A stretch of DNA of 64,000 nucleotides from Flavobacterium sp. UBA6721 (GCA_002454195.1 DKIJ01000003.1:78618-142617); one strand, 5' to 3'; positions 27,633-41,007 are shown, counted from the stretch's first letter. Notes: generated from the sequence alone by a model not told the origin. Program-made: numbers and translations.

Positions 27633-27943
27633 TTACTCAAAAGTACACTTTCTTCTGAATGTGCCTAAATATTCTCCTTGAAAACTGGTAAGATAAAAGT
27701 CTTTATTGGTGAAATATAAATTCGCTGATGCAAATTTTTGAAGTAAAACAGCTTTCTTCTCACTGTGTTTTATTTCGGTCCATTGTTCGATAATGTTTTC
27801 TTTTGCCCAAACTTTATAGCACAATGTAACTTCAAATGGATAAACAGGATCTTTCAAAAGAATTCTTGTCAGTATGGCATTGTTATCGACTCTTTCTTTT
27901 TTATGACTGATATATTTCAATTCTAAAGAAGGATTTATTAATT
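27633..27943 (-). pseudogene. Alpha-galactosidase (GH36) N-terminal remnant
   Basis: About 100 codons on the minus strand read ELKYISHKKERVDNN, LKDPVYPFEVTLCYKVWAKE, NIIEQWTEIKHSEKKAVLLQ and KFASANLYFTNKDFYLTSFQ. This is the beta-sandwich N-terminal domain of GH36 alpha-galactosidases (compare IEQWT.I.H.EKK.V.L...ASA.L.F). An in-frame stop lies just upstream (27944-27946) and the frame ends after FRRKCTFE, so only about one-seventh of a normal gene (about 700 aa) remains and the catalytic barrel is gone. Its place between an IS and the beta-galactosidase gene suggests loss of a once functional PUL enzyme. Confidence 0.7.
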
Positions 27944-28062
27944 AAAATAGGATTCTAGTTTTTATTTCATAATTCTTGTTCTAAATGTCATCATCTTTAT
28001 CGGGTATACAATTTCATAACTCTTCATGCATTCCAAAAACGTCATGGGTTTTTATAACTATT

Positions 28063-31230
<3,168 letters not shown>

Positions 31231-31234
31231 TTAT

Positions 31235-31267
31235 CTTATAAACATAAAGCTATCAGATGTTTATAAG
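31235..31267. promoter_or_regulatory. Perfect 11-bp inverted repeat upstream of the beta-galactosidase gene
   Basis: CTTATAAACAT (31235-31245) and ATGTTTATAAG (31257-31267) are perfect inverted copies with an 11-base spacer, 35 bases before the beta-galactosidase start. A second pair, TGACAAATG/CATTTGTCA (31271-31279 with 31309-31317), lies next to it. It could be an operator or an mRNA stem-loop that adjusts expression between susD and the enzyme gene. Confidence 0.45.
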
Positions 31268-31361
31268 AAATGACAAATGATTAATCCGCTATAATATAAC
31301 ACATCAACCATTTGTCAAGTTCTTATTTTAATCTTTTATTAATTAAAAGGTATAACCCATA

Positions 31362-32879
31362 TTACCAATTGGCATTTTGGGTCATTTTTGGGTTGTTATT
31401 CAACTCACTTTGTGGAATAGGAAAGTAGTTGTATTTTGCTGAGTAATTAAGATAACCGCCAACTTGACTATCTTTGATTACTTTTTCTAAAGTACCCCAT
31501 CTTCTTAAATCATACCAGTGAATCCCTTCACGAGCAAATTCAACATTTCTTTGGTGCATGATTTCATCCATCATTTGAGTTTGACTCCATCCTGTCATCG
31601 TGATATTAGCTAACTTCGCTCTATCTCTGATTCTTTTTACCAAAGGTGCGGCTTCGGCTACTTTTCCTTGCATTGTTTTTGCTTCAGCAAGCATTAAAAG
31701 AACATCAGCATAACGCATTGCATATTCATTCAACTCAGATTTCCAATCTCCTTCATCATTGTTCCACCAGTTTTGATTTTTTCTAATCCATATAGCATCT
31801 GCCCCAAACTTTGATGCAAAATCATAATTATAATAGGTACTACCCGGATAGTTCCAAGCCAAAGTAGCAAGAGCTCTAGGGTCAAAACCGCCGTCAACCG
31901 TTTTCTCTTTGGTCATCGCGTCTAACAATACTTTCGTAGGCAATAACTCAAACCAACCTCCTACTTCTCCAGGAGCTAATTCTTGAGCCATCGTTGTTGC
32001 TCTTGTTCTTTCTGATGGATTTCCTCCCCAGATAGTTGCACCACCTTGTCTGCTAAACTGAATTTCAAATACTGATTCTTTGCTATTTTCATGTTTACCA
32101 TCAAATAATTGTGCATAATCATCCAAAAGACCAAGACCATTAGCCTCTTCATTATCTACTAATTTAGAAAATTGCTCTTCGGCTTTTGCCCATTCTCTTA
32201 AATATAAATAGGCTTTTCCAAGATAAGCGATTGCCGTATTTTTTGTCACTCTTCCTTTTAAAGTTGCAGGATAAATTACAGGTAGCGGACTTGTAGCAGC
32301 ATGTTGGAAATCAGCAATTACTTGATTCCAAACTTCTGTTTCAGTTGATTTTTCTTTAAAATAATCTGAAGATCCTTTTGCTAATTCAGTAAAAATTGGA
32401 ACACTTCCAAATTCATTTACCAAATTAAAATAGTTCAATCCTCTAAGAAAAGTAGCCTCTGCAACTAATTGCGCTCTTTTTGTTTCATTAATACCTGTGA
32501 TTTGAGGCGCATAACTAATTACTTGATTAGCACGAAATATACCAATATACATCGCTTTATACATCCCTGTCGTCTCATTTGTGCTAGGAGTATTCTTATA
32601 GCTAGAAACGGCATAACGTCCTGGAACATCATTTCTTGCAACAAAGTTTTCTGTTCTGTTTTCTTTCAATTGCATCGCTTGGATTTCCCAATAACCTGCG
32701 TTATTGTTATCTACTAATACATTATAAACAGTAGCTAATCCAGACTCTAAATCCGCTTCAGTTTTCCAAAAAGAAGTGGTTGTTAATTTATTTGGATTCT
32801 CTAATTCAAGGTTATCAGAACAAGAACTAAACAAGGCCAGCCCTCCGATAAAATATAATATGATTAATTTCTTTTTCAT
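31362..32879 (-). CDS. SusD/RagB-family outer-membrane glycan-binding lipoprotein
   Basis: A 505-aa lipoprotein with a signal sequence and lipobox (MKKKLIILYFIGGLALFSSC, Cys20). It has the SusD TPR-like fold: ENPNKLTTTSFWKTEADLES near the N-terminus, RAQLVAEATFLRGLNYFNLV, KGRVTKNTAIAYLGKAYLYL, and the C-terminal REGIHWYDLRRWG and YFPIPQSELNNNP. It sits on the cell surface as the lid of the SusC transporter. The susC gene lies 11 bases upstream, so they form one operon. The glycan is probably a galactose-containing pectic side chain (inferred from GH2, GH105 and GH106 neighbours). Confidence 0.93.
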   Translation of the reverse strand: MKKKLIILYFIGGLALFSSCSDNLELENPNKLTTTSFWKTEADLESGLATVYNVLVDNNNAGYWEIQAMQLKENRTENFVARNDVPGRYAVSSYKNTPSTNETTGMYKAMYIGIFRANQVISYAPQITGINETKRAQLVAEATFLRGLNYFNLVNEFGSVPIFTELAKGSSDYFKEKSTETEVWNQVIADFQHAATSPLPVIYPATLKGRVTKNTAIAYLGKAYLYLREWAKAEEQFSKLVDNEEANGLGLLDDYAQLFDGKHENSKESVFEIQFSRQGGATIWGGNPSERTRATTMAQELAPGEVGGWFELLPTKVLLDAMTKEKTVDGGFDPRALATLAWNYPGSTYYNYDFASKFGADAIWIRKNQNWWNNDEGDWKSELNEYAMRYADVLLMLAEAKTMQGKVAEAAPLVKRIRDRAKLANITMTGWSQTQMMDEIMHQRNVEFAREGIHWYDLRRWGTLEKVIKDSQVGGYLNYSAKYNYFPIPQSELNNNPKMTQNANW

Positions 32880-32890
32880 TTTTCGTTAAT

Positions 32891-35800
32891 TTAAAAGTTA
32901 AGTTGCATCCCAAAAATAATGGTTTTGCTTAATGGATATGATTTATAATCGATTCCTCTACCTCCAAGTGCATCAGCCGAAACGTCTGGATTGTATCCTG
33001 TGTATTTAGTAGAAGTAAAAAGATTATCACCTGCAACATAGAATCGACATCTGTCAATTGATAATTTTTGACTTAAGTCATTAGGAAACGTATATCCTAA
33101 TTGAATCGTTCTTAATCTAAGATAAGATCCATTTTCAAGGAAACGATCTGAGTAATCAGCAGCATTATCATTTGGATCATCAATATTTAATCTTGGAAAA
33201 TTAGAGTTTGGATTAAAAGTAAATGAATTTAAAGTTGAACTAGCATAATTTGTATTTGCTTTTACTGTTGCTAAGTCAGTATTATTTCCATTATATATTT
33301 TATTTCCTTGAACTCCTTGAAGAGCAAGGGTCATATCAATTCCTTTCCAATCTGCTTGAAGACGGAATCCGTATTCAAAATCAGGAAAAGCACTACCTCT
33401 AAATTGTCTGTCTCCAGCATCAATTTTTCCATCTCCATTAAAATCAACATATCTGATGTCTCCAATTTGGGCTCTAGGCTGAATAGGATTTCCATTCAAA
33501 TTATGTGCATCCAGTTCTTCTTGTGTTCTGAATAATCCGTCAGTCTTAACAAGGAAAAAAGAATAAATAGGATACCCTACTTTGCTGTATGTCACTGCTG
33601 ATCCATGAAATGCTCCTCTAGAACCTTCAAGAATCTGGCTTCCAGTACTCAATTCTTCAACACGATTTTTTACACTTGAAATATTAGAAGTTATAGAGAA
33701 ATTAACTTCTCCAACTTTTTGATTGTATGTTAATCCCATTTCAAAACCTTTATTTGAAACCTTTCCTGCATTAGTGTAAGGGTCATTACTAGAACCTACT
33801 GACAATGGAATTGGCACACGTAAAAGTAAATCGGAAGTGTTTTTTTGGAAGTAATCAAAAGTATAATCTAATTTACCATTCCATAACCCTAAATCAAAAC
33901 CAACATTAGCCGTTGAAGTTGATTCCCATTTTAATCCAATCGCAGGATAATCTGTTTGAATGTTTCCTATCCAAAGTGTATTTGGTTCTCCTGTACCATA
34001 ACTTATTCCTGATGTAATTGACCCAAGATACTGGTAATCTCCAATTTCTTGATTTCCTAAAATACCATAACTAGTACGTATTTTGAATTCAGACACAGGC
34101 AAACCTAAATTTTTGAAAAACTGTTCTTTTCCTATTCCCCATGCTGCAGAAATGGAAGGGAAATTTCCCCATTTATTTTCTGGGCTAAAACGAGAGGAAC
34201 CATCACGTCTAAAAGTTGCCGTAAGGATATATTTGTTATCATACGAATATATCGCACGTCCAAGATAAGAAATCAATTTATTCTCAGTAGCATACCCTGA
34301 AATAGCTGGTTGTTCAGCACCTGCCAAAACAAATATACCATCAGGCATACCTTGAACGGAACCTGAAATAGAACGGAAATTATTTTCATAAATAGTATGT
34401 CCTAACAATAAGTTTACCGAATGCTTACCAAAATTTTTAGAATAGTTTAAAGTATTTTCTATTTGATAGTATTGGTTTAAGTTACTTCCTTCCGCTAAAG
34501 TATTTTTTGAATTCTTGAAGAATCCACCCACTTCATAACGTGGTGTATAGTTATAACTTTTATGTTCTGAAGCAGTTACCCCAACATTTAATTTATATTT
34601 AAAACCGTCAAAGAAACTTGCTTCTGCATAAGTATTAATCAATGCTTGGTAGTAATCATTTTTAACATCAATAAGATTCAAAGCTGCCACTGGATTGAAT
34701 ATATCCGTAACTGCACCTGATGCTCCACCATATCCTCCTACTGCATTTTCATTATAAATTGCAAACCCTGGAATCATAGAAATAGCAGCTCCAAGAATAT
34801 TTCTTCCTTGTCCTGGTATTCCTGGTAAATCATTTCTTTTTTCTTTGGTCAACATTACTGTTTCTCCGATTTTAAAAATACCTTTTTTGTAATCCGATTT
34901 AATTCTTAAGTTAACACGGTCATAATTCGTTTTCTTGATGACTCCTTCTTGATTAAAGTAACTCAAAGACATATTATATTTTAAATTATCTGAACCTCCA
35001 GAAAACCCTAATGAATAGTTTTGTGTAGGAGCTGCTCTGAAAATTTCATTCTGCCAATTAATTCCTGCTCCAGGAACTTCAGGGTTTAGCGCAATGGCTA
35101 ATGGTGCTTTTCCTGCTGCACTATAGGCCGCATTACTTACCTTTGCCCATTGTTCTTGATTTAACAAATCTAGTTTTTTAGTCACACTGGCAATCCCATA
35201 AAAAGAGTCAAAGCTCACTTTCATCTCCCCTTTCTTTCCACTCTTTGTGGTAATCAAAATCACACCATTTGCAGCTCTTGACCCATAAATTGCTGCAGCA
35301 GAAGCGTCTTTCAAAACTTGAATTGATTCGATGTCATTTGGATTCAGATTGTTCATAGAGGCAACTGCGATATCATCTACTAATATCAAAGGATTGTTAT
35401 TGTTTAATGATCCTGCACCTCTAATCTGAATTCTGGTTCCAGAACCAGGGGCACCACCAGCAGACTCTACAGTAACACCGGCAATTTTACCTTGTATTGC
35501 ACTCCCTAAATTCGTATTACTTTGAGAATCTAATTGTGTTGCCTTTAATCCTCCAACAGCTCCTGTTAAATCACTTTTCTTAACAGTACCGTATCCAATT
35601 ACCACTACTTCGTTTAATGTGTTGTTTTCTTCTTTAAGCAAAACATTTATCACTTGTCTACCGGCAATAGCCTCTTCAACTGTAACATATCCGATATAAG
35701 AGAACACTAATGTAGCATTAGTATCCGCAACATTTAATTTATAATTACCATCAACATCTGTTATGGTTGCATTCTTTGTTCCTTTGACAGATACTGAAAC

Positions 35801-35965
35801 TCCAAAGACTGACTGGGATGTTTTTTGATCTCCAACAGAACCTGTAATAGTATTTTGAGCCTGCAAGCTAATACAAGAGACCATAATGACTAATGACAGA
35901 GTGAGTTTAGATGTTAAGAATGCTTTTATTCTTGACATCTGATTTACATTCTTCATGTTTTTCAT
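32891..35965 (-). CDS. SusC/RagA-family TonB-dependent outer-membrane transporter
   Basis: A 1024-aa outer-membrane protein with a signal peptide ending near SLQAQ. An N-terminal carboxypeptidase-like domain follows (ITGSVGDQKTSQSVFGVSVS; ITDVDGNYKLNV), then the TonB-linked plug (VVIGYGTVKKSDLTGAVGGL; ILVDDIAVASMNNLNPNDIE; ASAAAIYGSRAANGVILITT) and a long beta-barrel ending in FGMQLNF. The C-terminal Phe is the usual insertion signal. It imports oligosaccharides with its SusD partner. The frame is intact, although the regulator and two hydrolase genes upstream are broken. Confidence 0.95.
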   Translation of the reverse strand: MKNMKNVNQMSRIKAFLTSKLTLSLVIMVSCISLQAQNTITGSVGDQKTSQSVFGVSVSVKGTKNATITDVDGNYKLNVADTNATLVFSYIGYVTVEEAIAGRQVINVLLKEENNTLNEVVVIGYGTVKKSDLTGAVGGLKATQLDSQSNTNLGSAIQGKIAGVTVESAGGAPGSGTRIQIRGAGSLNNNNPLILVDDIAVASMNNLNPNDIESIQVLKDASAAAIYGSRAANGVILITTKSGKKGEMKVSFDSFYGIASVTKKLDLLNQEQWAKVSNAAYSAAGKAPLAIALNPEVPGAGINWQNEIFRAAPTQNYSLGFSGGSDNLKYNMSLSYFNQEGVIKKTNYDRVNLRIKSDYKKGIFKIGETVMLTKEKRNDLPGIPGQGRNILGAAISMIPGFAIYNENAVGGYGGASGAVTDIFNPVAALNLIDVKNDYYQALINTYAEASFFDGFKYKLNVGVTASEHKSYNYTPRYEVGGFFKNSKNTLAEGSNLNQYYQIENTLNYSKNFGKHSVNLLLGHTIYENNFRSISGSVQGMPDGIFVLAGAEQPAISGYATENKLISYLGRAIYSYDNKYILTATFRRDGSSRFSPENKWGNFPSISAAWGIGKEQFFKNLGLPVSEFKIRTSYGILGNQEIGDYQYLGSITSGISYGTGEPNTLWIGNIQTDYPAIGLKWESTSTANVGFDLGLWNGKLDYTFDYFQKNTSDLLLRVPIPLSVGSSNDPYTNAGKVSNKGFEMGLTYNQKVGEVNFSITSNISSVKNRVEELSTGSQILEGSRGAFHGSAVTYSKVGYPIYSFFLVKTDGLFRTQEELDAHNLNGNPIQPRAQIGDIRYVDFNGDGKIDAGDRQFRGSAFPDFEYGFRLQADWKGIDMTLALQGVQGNKIYNGNNTDLATVKANTNYASSTLNSFTFNPNSNFPRLNIDDPNDNAADYSDRFLENGSYLRLRTIQLGYTFPNDLSQKLSIDRCRFYVAGDNLFTSTKYTGYNPDVSADALGGRGIDYKSYPLSKTIIFGMQLNF

Positions 35966-36386
35966 AAATTCATAGTTTTTAAAAATTAGTTAGTTATTCT
36001 TGGCAATCTATTATCCTTTAAAAAAGACAAAAAATAGTAGTTTCAATTGTAGACGAATAAAACTGAAATTGGGTTCGAAATCAATTCATTCGGAATTATT
36101 ACTATTCTTTATTTCCTTTAAAGTAAATTTTTATACTGTACATTCTATTATTCTTGTAAAACATCAGGACCAAAATGATCAAGAGTCCACTATTTAATTT
36201 CATTTTCGTTAGCAAATTCTAAAAAACAAATACCTCCTCTATTAGACGTAAAATCAAATTATTTATGTAAAAAAATTAGACATTAAATATGATATGTGTT
36301 TTTTTTATATTAATTATTTACGAAATATTAAAAATCAAAAGTAAAATAAAAGTTAAATACAACATACTGGTACCTACCGGTTTTTG
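35966..36386. other. Divergent intergenic region between susC and the GntR gene
   Basis: About 420 bases with no convincing gene. An open frame at 36000-36197 has no homology that I recognise, poor composition and no clear ribosome binding site, so it is not called. This is where the regulator would be expected to bind to control susC and itself. CCGGTTTTTG just before 36387 and AT-rich tracts are the only other features. Confidence 0.5.
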
Positions 36387-36394
36387 TATATTTG
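36387..36394 (+). promoter_or_regulatory. -7 promoter element of the GntR gene
   Basis: TATATTTG fits TAnnTTTG. It lies 15 bases before the ATA codon at 36410 where the GntR start would be expected, and contains the only upstream TTG (36392). Confidence 0.6.
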
Positions 36395-36409
36395 CGAAAA
36401 ATCTTACTC

Positions 36410-36898
36410 ATAAAAATCATAAATATTCAGAATAATCAGGGTGTCCCAAAGTACAAACAGATCATTTTATCGATAGAGAAAACGATTGAGGAAGGCCATT
36501 TAAAAAAAGACGAAAAACTCCCCTCCATAAACAAAGTAAGTCTGGAATTTTCCTTGTCCCGTGATACCGTTTTACAGGCCTATGAAGAATTGAAAAAAAG
36601 GGGAATAATCTACGCTATTCTTGGGAAAGGGTACTATGTAAAAAGTACTGAAGTCCGAATTAAACAGCGAATTTTTCTACTTTTCGACGAGTTAAATATT
36701 TTCAAAGAAGACCTCTATAATTCCTTTTTAGAAAACATTGGAAAAGATGTTCAGGTGGACATTTTCTTTCATAATTTCAACACCCAGGTTTTCCAGAAAC
36801 TGATAAACGACAGTAACGGTAACTACACGAAATACATCATCATGCCAACCAATTTAGTTGCCGCCGCATCGATAATCAAAACCCTACCAGTTGGCTGA
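36410..36898 (+). pseudogene. GntR-family regulator, start codon lost and C-terminus deleted
   Basis: The N-terminal winged helix is well preserved: KIINIQNNQGVPKYKQIILS, then DEKLPSINKVSLEFSLSRDT, VLQAYEELKKRGIIYAILGK and GYYVKSTEV. It belongs to the Bacteroidota GntR group whose C-terminal half (about 240 aa) is a periplasmic-binding-protein-like sensor that controls sugar loci. Two defects are visible. The codon before KIIN is ATA at 36410-36412 where ATG is expected, and no other good start exists except a TTG inside the -7 element. The protein also stops at 36896-36898, soon after the sensor domain begins. It is almost certainly non-functional as a sugar-responsive regulator. Confidence 0.75.
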
Positions 36899-37023
36899 AT
36901 TTATGCTTTAAATACAATTTTAGCAGTGCTCTTTTAAGAAGTTTGCAGCAGGTTTATGGATATGGCTTGTGTTTTTCATCTTAGACACACTTCATTAATC
37001 AAAATTAAGATTATTTCTTAACT
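36899..37023. other. Deletion junction between two truncated convergent genes
   Basis: The GntR gene (+) and the GH105/GH88 gene (-) face each other here, and both lack their 3' halves. The 125 bases between them hold no gene and no clear terminator. This is the expected scar of one deletion that removed the ends of both. Confidence 0.55.
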
Positions 37024-37572
37024 TTATGTGATGGCTAAGTTAGCACGTCCAAAATAACGATTGTCTTTATCTAAAACACCCAGTTTAGCAAAAACAGGCA
37101 TTCCCATTTGAATCGCATCAATCCAAGACCAATCATTTAGTTGCGGGGTATTCAACAGCATATTGATGCATTGTCTGGTGTTTTTTAGTTTTTTGGCATC
37201 AGGCTCTATGTTATACAAATCAATATAGGTTTGTGCAGCACAATAATCATCCGCATTTCTATTGGCATTTCCATTTCTAAATCCCCATTTATGAAATTCT
37301 GCCCATGAATAGGCATAATCATAGTAAGCTTGTTTAGGATTAATTTCATGTAAAGCCATTAATCCTTCGTAATAAACACCACGAGTCCAAATATTACTAG
37401 GACGCTCTTTATTAGTTACAATTGTCTTTCCAGTGTCTGGCCATTTGTCCATAAAGTATTTATTAGCCAATTCCATTTGAGCCAATACTTCTTTTCTATC
37501 AAATGTTTGTTGGGCAAAAGTTATACTGCTTAACAGCAAACATAAACTTAAAAACAAAATCCTTTTTTTCAT
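37024..37572 (-). pseudogene. Truncated GH105/GH88 unsaturated glucuronyl hydrolase
   Basis: A 182-aa exported fragment with a signal peptide (MKKRILFLSLCLLLSSITFA). It keeps the first half of the GH105/GH88 (alpha/alpha)6 barrel: NIWTRGVYYEGLMALHEI, FHKWGFRNGNANRNADDYCA with the catalytic Asp region, and WSWIDAIQMGMPVFAKLG. Complete members are about 360-400 aa; here the sequence leaves the family pattern after DNRYF and stops eight residues later (GRANLAIT). These enzymes remove unsaturated uronic acids from rhamnogalacturonan or pectin fragments. The loss of the second half of the barrel should inactivate it. It lies 16 bases downstream of the broken GH106 gene. Confidence 0.75.
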
Positions 37573-37588
37573 TATCGAGGGGTTTTTA

Positions 37589-40324
37589 TTATTTATTTTC
37601 TACCAATGGAGTAATAGAGACAGGACCTTTTAATCCTGAAGGCATAGGAGCCCATTTAGTAGCATCAAATTTATTATAGTCCTTATCCACCATATTAATC
37701 TCATAAAAAATCTTCCATTCTTTGCCCTTTAATTCAAGGTCGCGAACACGATTTGCGGAAAGATTTGTCACTTGAATTTTTAATTCATTTTGTTTTCTTT
37801 TTAACTTTCCTAATTCAATTGAAAAAGGGACTGACCATGCTGATCCAATATATTTTCCGTTCAACCAAATTTTAGCACTTTCTCTAACATCTCCCAGATT
37901 CAATTGCCATATTTTAGCATCAATTGTTGGTTTATCAAACTGTAAAGTATAAGTAGCAGTACCTGAAAAAGCTTCGGCTTCAGGACTAAATTTTGTCCAT
38001 GATTCTAATTTATCAAGCTTTACTGGAGCAGGCAAAGCAGGACCTCCTTTTTCAAAAGCTAAATCCCATTGCCCTTTTAAAGCGATAGGTACTGTTTTAG
38101 GCTCCATATATTTCCATGGTTTAGCCGATGGTTTATTTTCTGTTTGTAGAAATAATGATTTCCCAGATTCCAGACGAATCTTAACCATCGTACTTAATCC
38201 ATCTGACTTCACTTCTGCATTTCCCACTTTTCGCGTTAATGGATCTAAAATCAAGACTTTTTTATTGGCTACAGCCAAAGGAATAAAGCCTTCAATAGTT
38301 TTAGGAGTATGATTTACCAAATAATAAATTTTTTCTCCATTTACATCTCTTTTAATGAATTTTAAACCGGTTTCTACTAATGTTTCCGGCTTTTCATTTG
38401 CTTCAGTAAGCGCTTTAAACACATCAGTTACCGGTTCTACAAGCATTTTATTGGACGCAATTAATTGAGCCATTTTTTCATTTTGAACTTCATAATTATA
38501 TAATCCCGGAACCGATTTTGGCAAACCTTCAAAAATAATTGAAGCACCTGCTTTTTTCAAAGCAATCAATTTTTCTAAAGTAGCCAAAGGCATTTTATCG
38601 CAATCAGGTACCACCAAAGCCTTATAACTATTCCCGGGAAGAACCAGCAATCCCTCTTTTACAGTTGCTTGAGCTATGAAGCTATCCGAAATAAAATCGA
38701 CTCCATAACCTTTCTCCATCAATTTTTCAGTCGTTTTGTAAAAAGGAGTTCCATGCAACCACTCATCCAAAGAATGTATTTTAAATTGAAAAAATAAATT
38801 CCCTTCTAAATTTTTCCCCCAAGTATCATACACAGGATAATACAGCAAGGTTCCATTATCTGATTTCCCTGATTGAAGTAAGGATTGACAATTGGCTATA
38901 TACGAAAACAATCCTGGTGCATCTTCCCAAATCGCATTGTTAGCATTGAAATTTACAGAAGCATAAAACTTCCATCCAGGCCACTCTGCTCTTTTAGGAG
39001 AATAGGTTGAACCATGTAAAAAAACATGATTAATTCCGTTAAGGAATAAATCTTCCACTTCAGGTTTGCATTGCGAAAGTGCCGTTTTAAAATGATCTCT
39101 CAACCAAGTAAAAGTTTCTGAAGAAGTCAATGGTTTACCTGCAATATGTGCCGCCGAGGAAGAAAATTTGAGCATCACTGGGTCGGCATCACCATTCCTA
39201 ATATCTTCAATTTCCCTGCGAAAACCTGGAATATCATACGGCATGGAACCAAAGGTTTCACATTCGGATATATCAGCAGAGGCGTACAAATCAATTAAAT
39301 TTCCGGGCGAACCATGCGCCTGCAATTTGGTTTTAAAATTTTTAGCATTGGCCCATTTTGTCCAAGGCAAATCAAATTTATGTAACAGCAAATCCGAAAT
39401 AGTTTCACGGTAATCACTCTTTACTCTATTGCCTATTTCCGAATCTTCTTTACTCAACAATTGTGGCAGGTATTTTTTTAAATCATAGCCTCGGCGTTTT
39501 TCAAATTCTTCTAAAAAATGAAGTGTAAAATCAGTACCATAAACTTCATAACTATCATTAAAAATAGCCCTTAACTTTCCTTCAAAACCAACTAAAGCTT
39601 TATCAAATGGAACTACATAAGCATTCAATGCTTCCTCCGAATAATGATCTAAAGTGTAACCTTTTCCACCGGGAGCAGCACGTTTTACTTGTTGACCAGT
39701 TTTTCCGGCAAAAATTGCATATAGCGTATAGTCCGTATTTGCAGCTTTCCATTGCAACAAATTTCCATTCAGTTGCTTTGTCAAATCCAAATAAGTGCCA
39801 TCAGCACCAAAAGCAGAAACCGCTAGTAATTGTGCTGGGATTTTATCCTTTTCTGAACTAGGCTTTAATTCTTTATTAAAAAGATCCTCTTTTTTAACTT
39901 CATATTTTTCTACAACTAATTTCATTGCCGCATAAGGAAGTGTAACCTGCGGACCACCGTAAGGCCAGCCAGTACCTTATACCATATCCACTTGCATTCC
40001 TAAACTATCGGCTATCTTCACCGTGTAGTCTAACATTTCCATGTATTTAGGCGACAAATAATCAATAAAATTAGCCTCCTCTCCTTTTACTCCATAAATA
40101 GGTGTAATCTCTACTCCTCCTATACCTACTTTTTGAAAATCGATTAAACTGGATTTCAAATTGGGTTTGTCAACCGCATTTCCCATCCACCACCAACGTG
40201 CCCATGGTTTATTTACATTTTTAGTTTCTGGCCATGCCGAATCCACTTGTTTGGATTGCGCAGTAGCATCTATGGCAAACAAAATTCCAGCAAAAAAAGG
40301 AATAAATTGTAGTTTTATTTTCAT
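37589..40324 (-). pseudogene. GH106 alpha-L-rhamnosidase with an in-frame stop codon
   Basis: Read as one frame of 912 codons on the minus strand, this is a GH106-type rhamnosidase: signal peptide (MKIKLQFIPFFAGILFAIDA), PWARWWWMGNAVDKPNLKSS, then GMQVDMV, a TAA stop (39977-39979), and straight on in the same frame with GTGWPYGGPQVTLPYAAMKL. The conserved DMVxGTGWPFGGP motif spans the stop, so one point mutation explains the break. The rest is intact, including PGGKGYTLDHYSEEAL, GINHVFLHGSTYSPKRAEWP and a C-terminal jellyroll (LNLGDVRESAKIWLNGKYIG). Translation could restart at ATG 39925, giving a 778-aa product without signal peptide. The family cleaves alpha-L-rhamnose from rhamnogalacturonans. 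Confidence 0.82.
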
Positions 40325-40774
40325 GGATTAATTCTTGTAAAATAAAATATGTGTTGGATTCAAAAAATTTAATCTTCAATTTAAAAGTCTATTTTCATTT
40401 ACTTCAAAGAAATGAATTTAATGATTTTTAAACCGCCTCCAAAATTTATTGAGCTTATAAAATTATCAAAGCAAAGTTTACCAACTATCCTGCACCGTCC
40501 TGTTAGACACAAAACAAATCAATAGAATGAACCAAAATCAATAACCGACTGCCAAAATTTAGGCAATTACGCTTTTCCCGAATGAAAAAAATGAAAAACT
40601 ACTATTTCATGAAAGACAAAATCTGCTTTTCGCATTAGATAATTCATAAAAAACAAGGATTAAAATTTGTGTCAATACGAAATAAAAATACACAAAAAAC
40701 ACAACCTCAGCTTTGAAGCGTATTCCAATAAAGCTACTTACAACTTTAACAACCAGAATTATAGAAAAATAAGG
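40325..40774. other. Intergenic DNA left of the integrated element
   Basis: About 450 AT-rich bases upstream of the GH106 gene and outside the integrated element. No gene, tRNA or clear promoter was recognised; the first part must hold the GH106 promoter, but no good TAnnTTTG was seen on the minus strand. Confidence 0.5.
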
Positions 40775-40806
40775 CATAAAAAAAAGCTTCTCGATTGAGA
40801 AGCTTT
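40775..40806 (-). terminator. Original tRNA-Leu terminator, now separated from its tRNA
   Basis: GAGAAGCTTT (40797-40806) pairs with AAAGCTTCTC (40783-40792) around a GATT loop. On the minus strand it is followed by eight T. It lies directly left of the 32-bp repeat (40809-40840), which is the 3' end of tRNA-Leu. It is therefore the terminator that followed the tRNA before the 7-kb element inserted. Confidence 0.8.
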
Positions 40807-40808
40807 CT

Positions 40809-40840
40809 GTGCGGATAATAGGACTCGAACCTACACGCCT
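40809..40840 (-). repeat. Left attachment-site copy (3' end of tRNA-Leu)
   Basis: The 32 bases are identical to 47922-47953, which cover the acceptor 3' strand and T-arm of the complete tRNA-Leu. The flanks differ on both sides. This is the left boundary (att) of the integrated element. Confidence 0.9.
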
Positions 40841-40985
40841 ACACCCTCAATTTGGCATTTTTAACAAACTCCAAAAAACACTATAAAAACACAACAAAAA
40901 CCCAATAAATTCAATACTTTACAAAGATTTAAATTTTCAATTTACAGTAGAATAAAATAGAATGAAATAGAATAAAATCTTAAAA

Positions 40986-41007
40986 CGGTTGGGCAACGGT
41001 TGGGCAA
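40986..41007 (+). repeat. Tandem 11-bp repeat, probable integrase arm-type site (left)
   Basis: Two direct copies of CGGTTGGGCAA (40986-40996 and 40997-41007), upstream of the integrase gene. The same pair recurs at 47847-47868 near the other end in the same orientation. Confidence 0.7.

Noticed and set aside
36000..36197. 65-codon open frame upstream of susC on the plus strand
   Set aside because: No ribosome binding site, no recognisable family, composition like non-coding DNA; it lies in the regulatory region between divergent genes.
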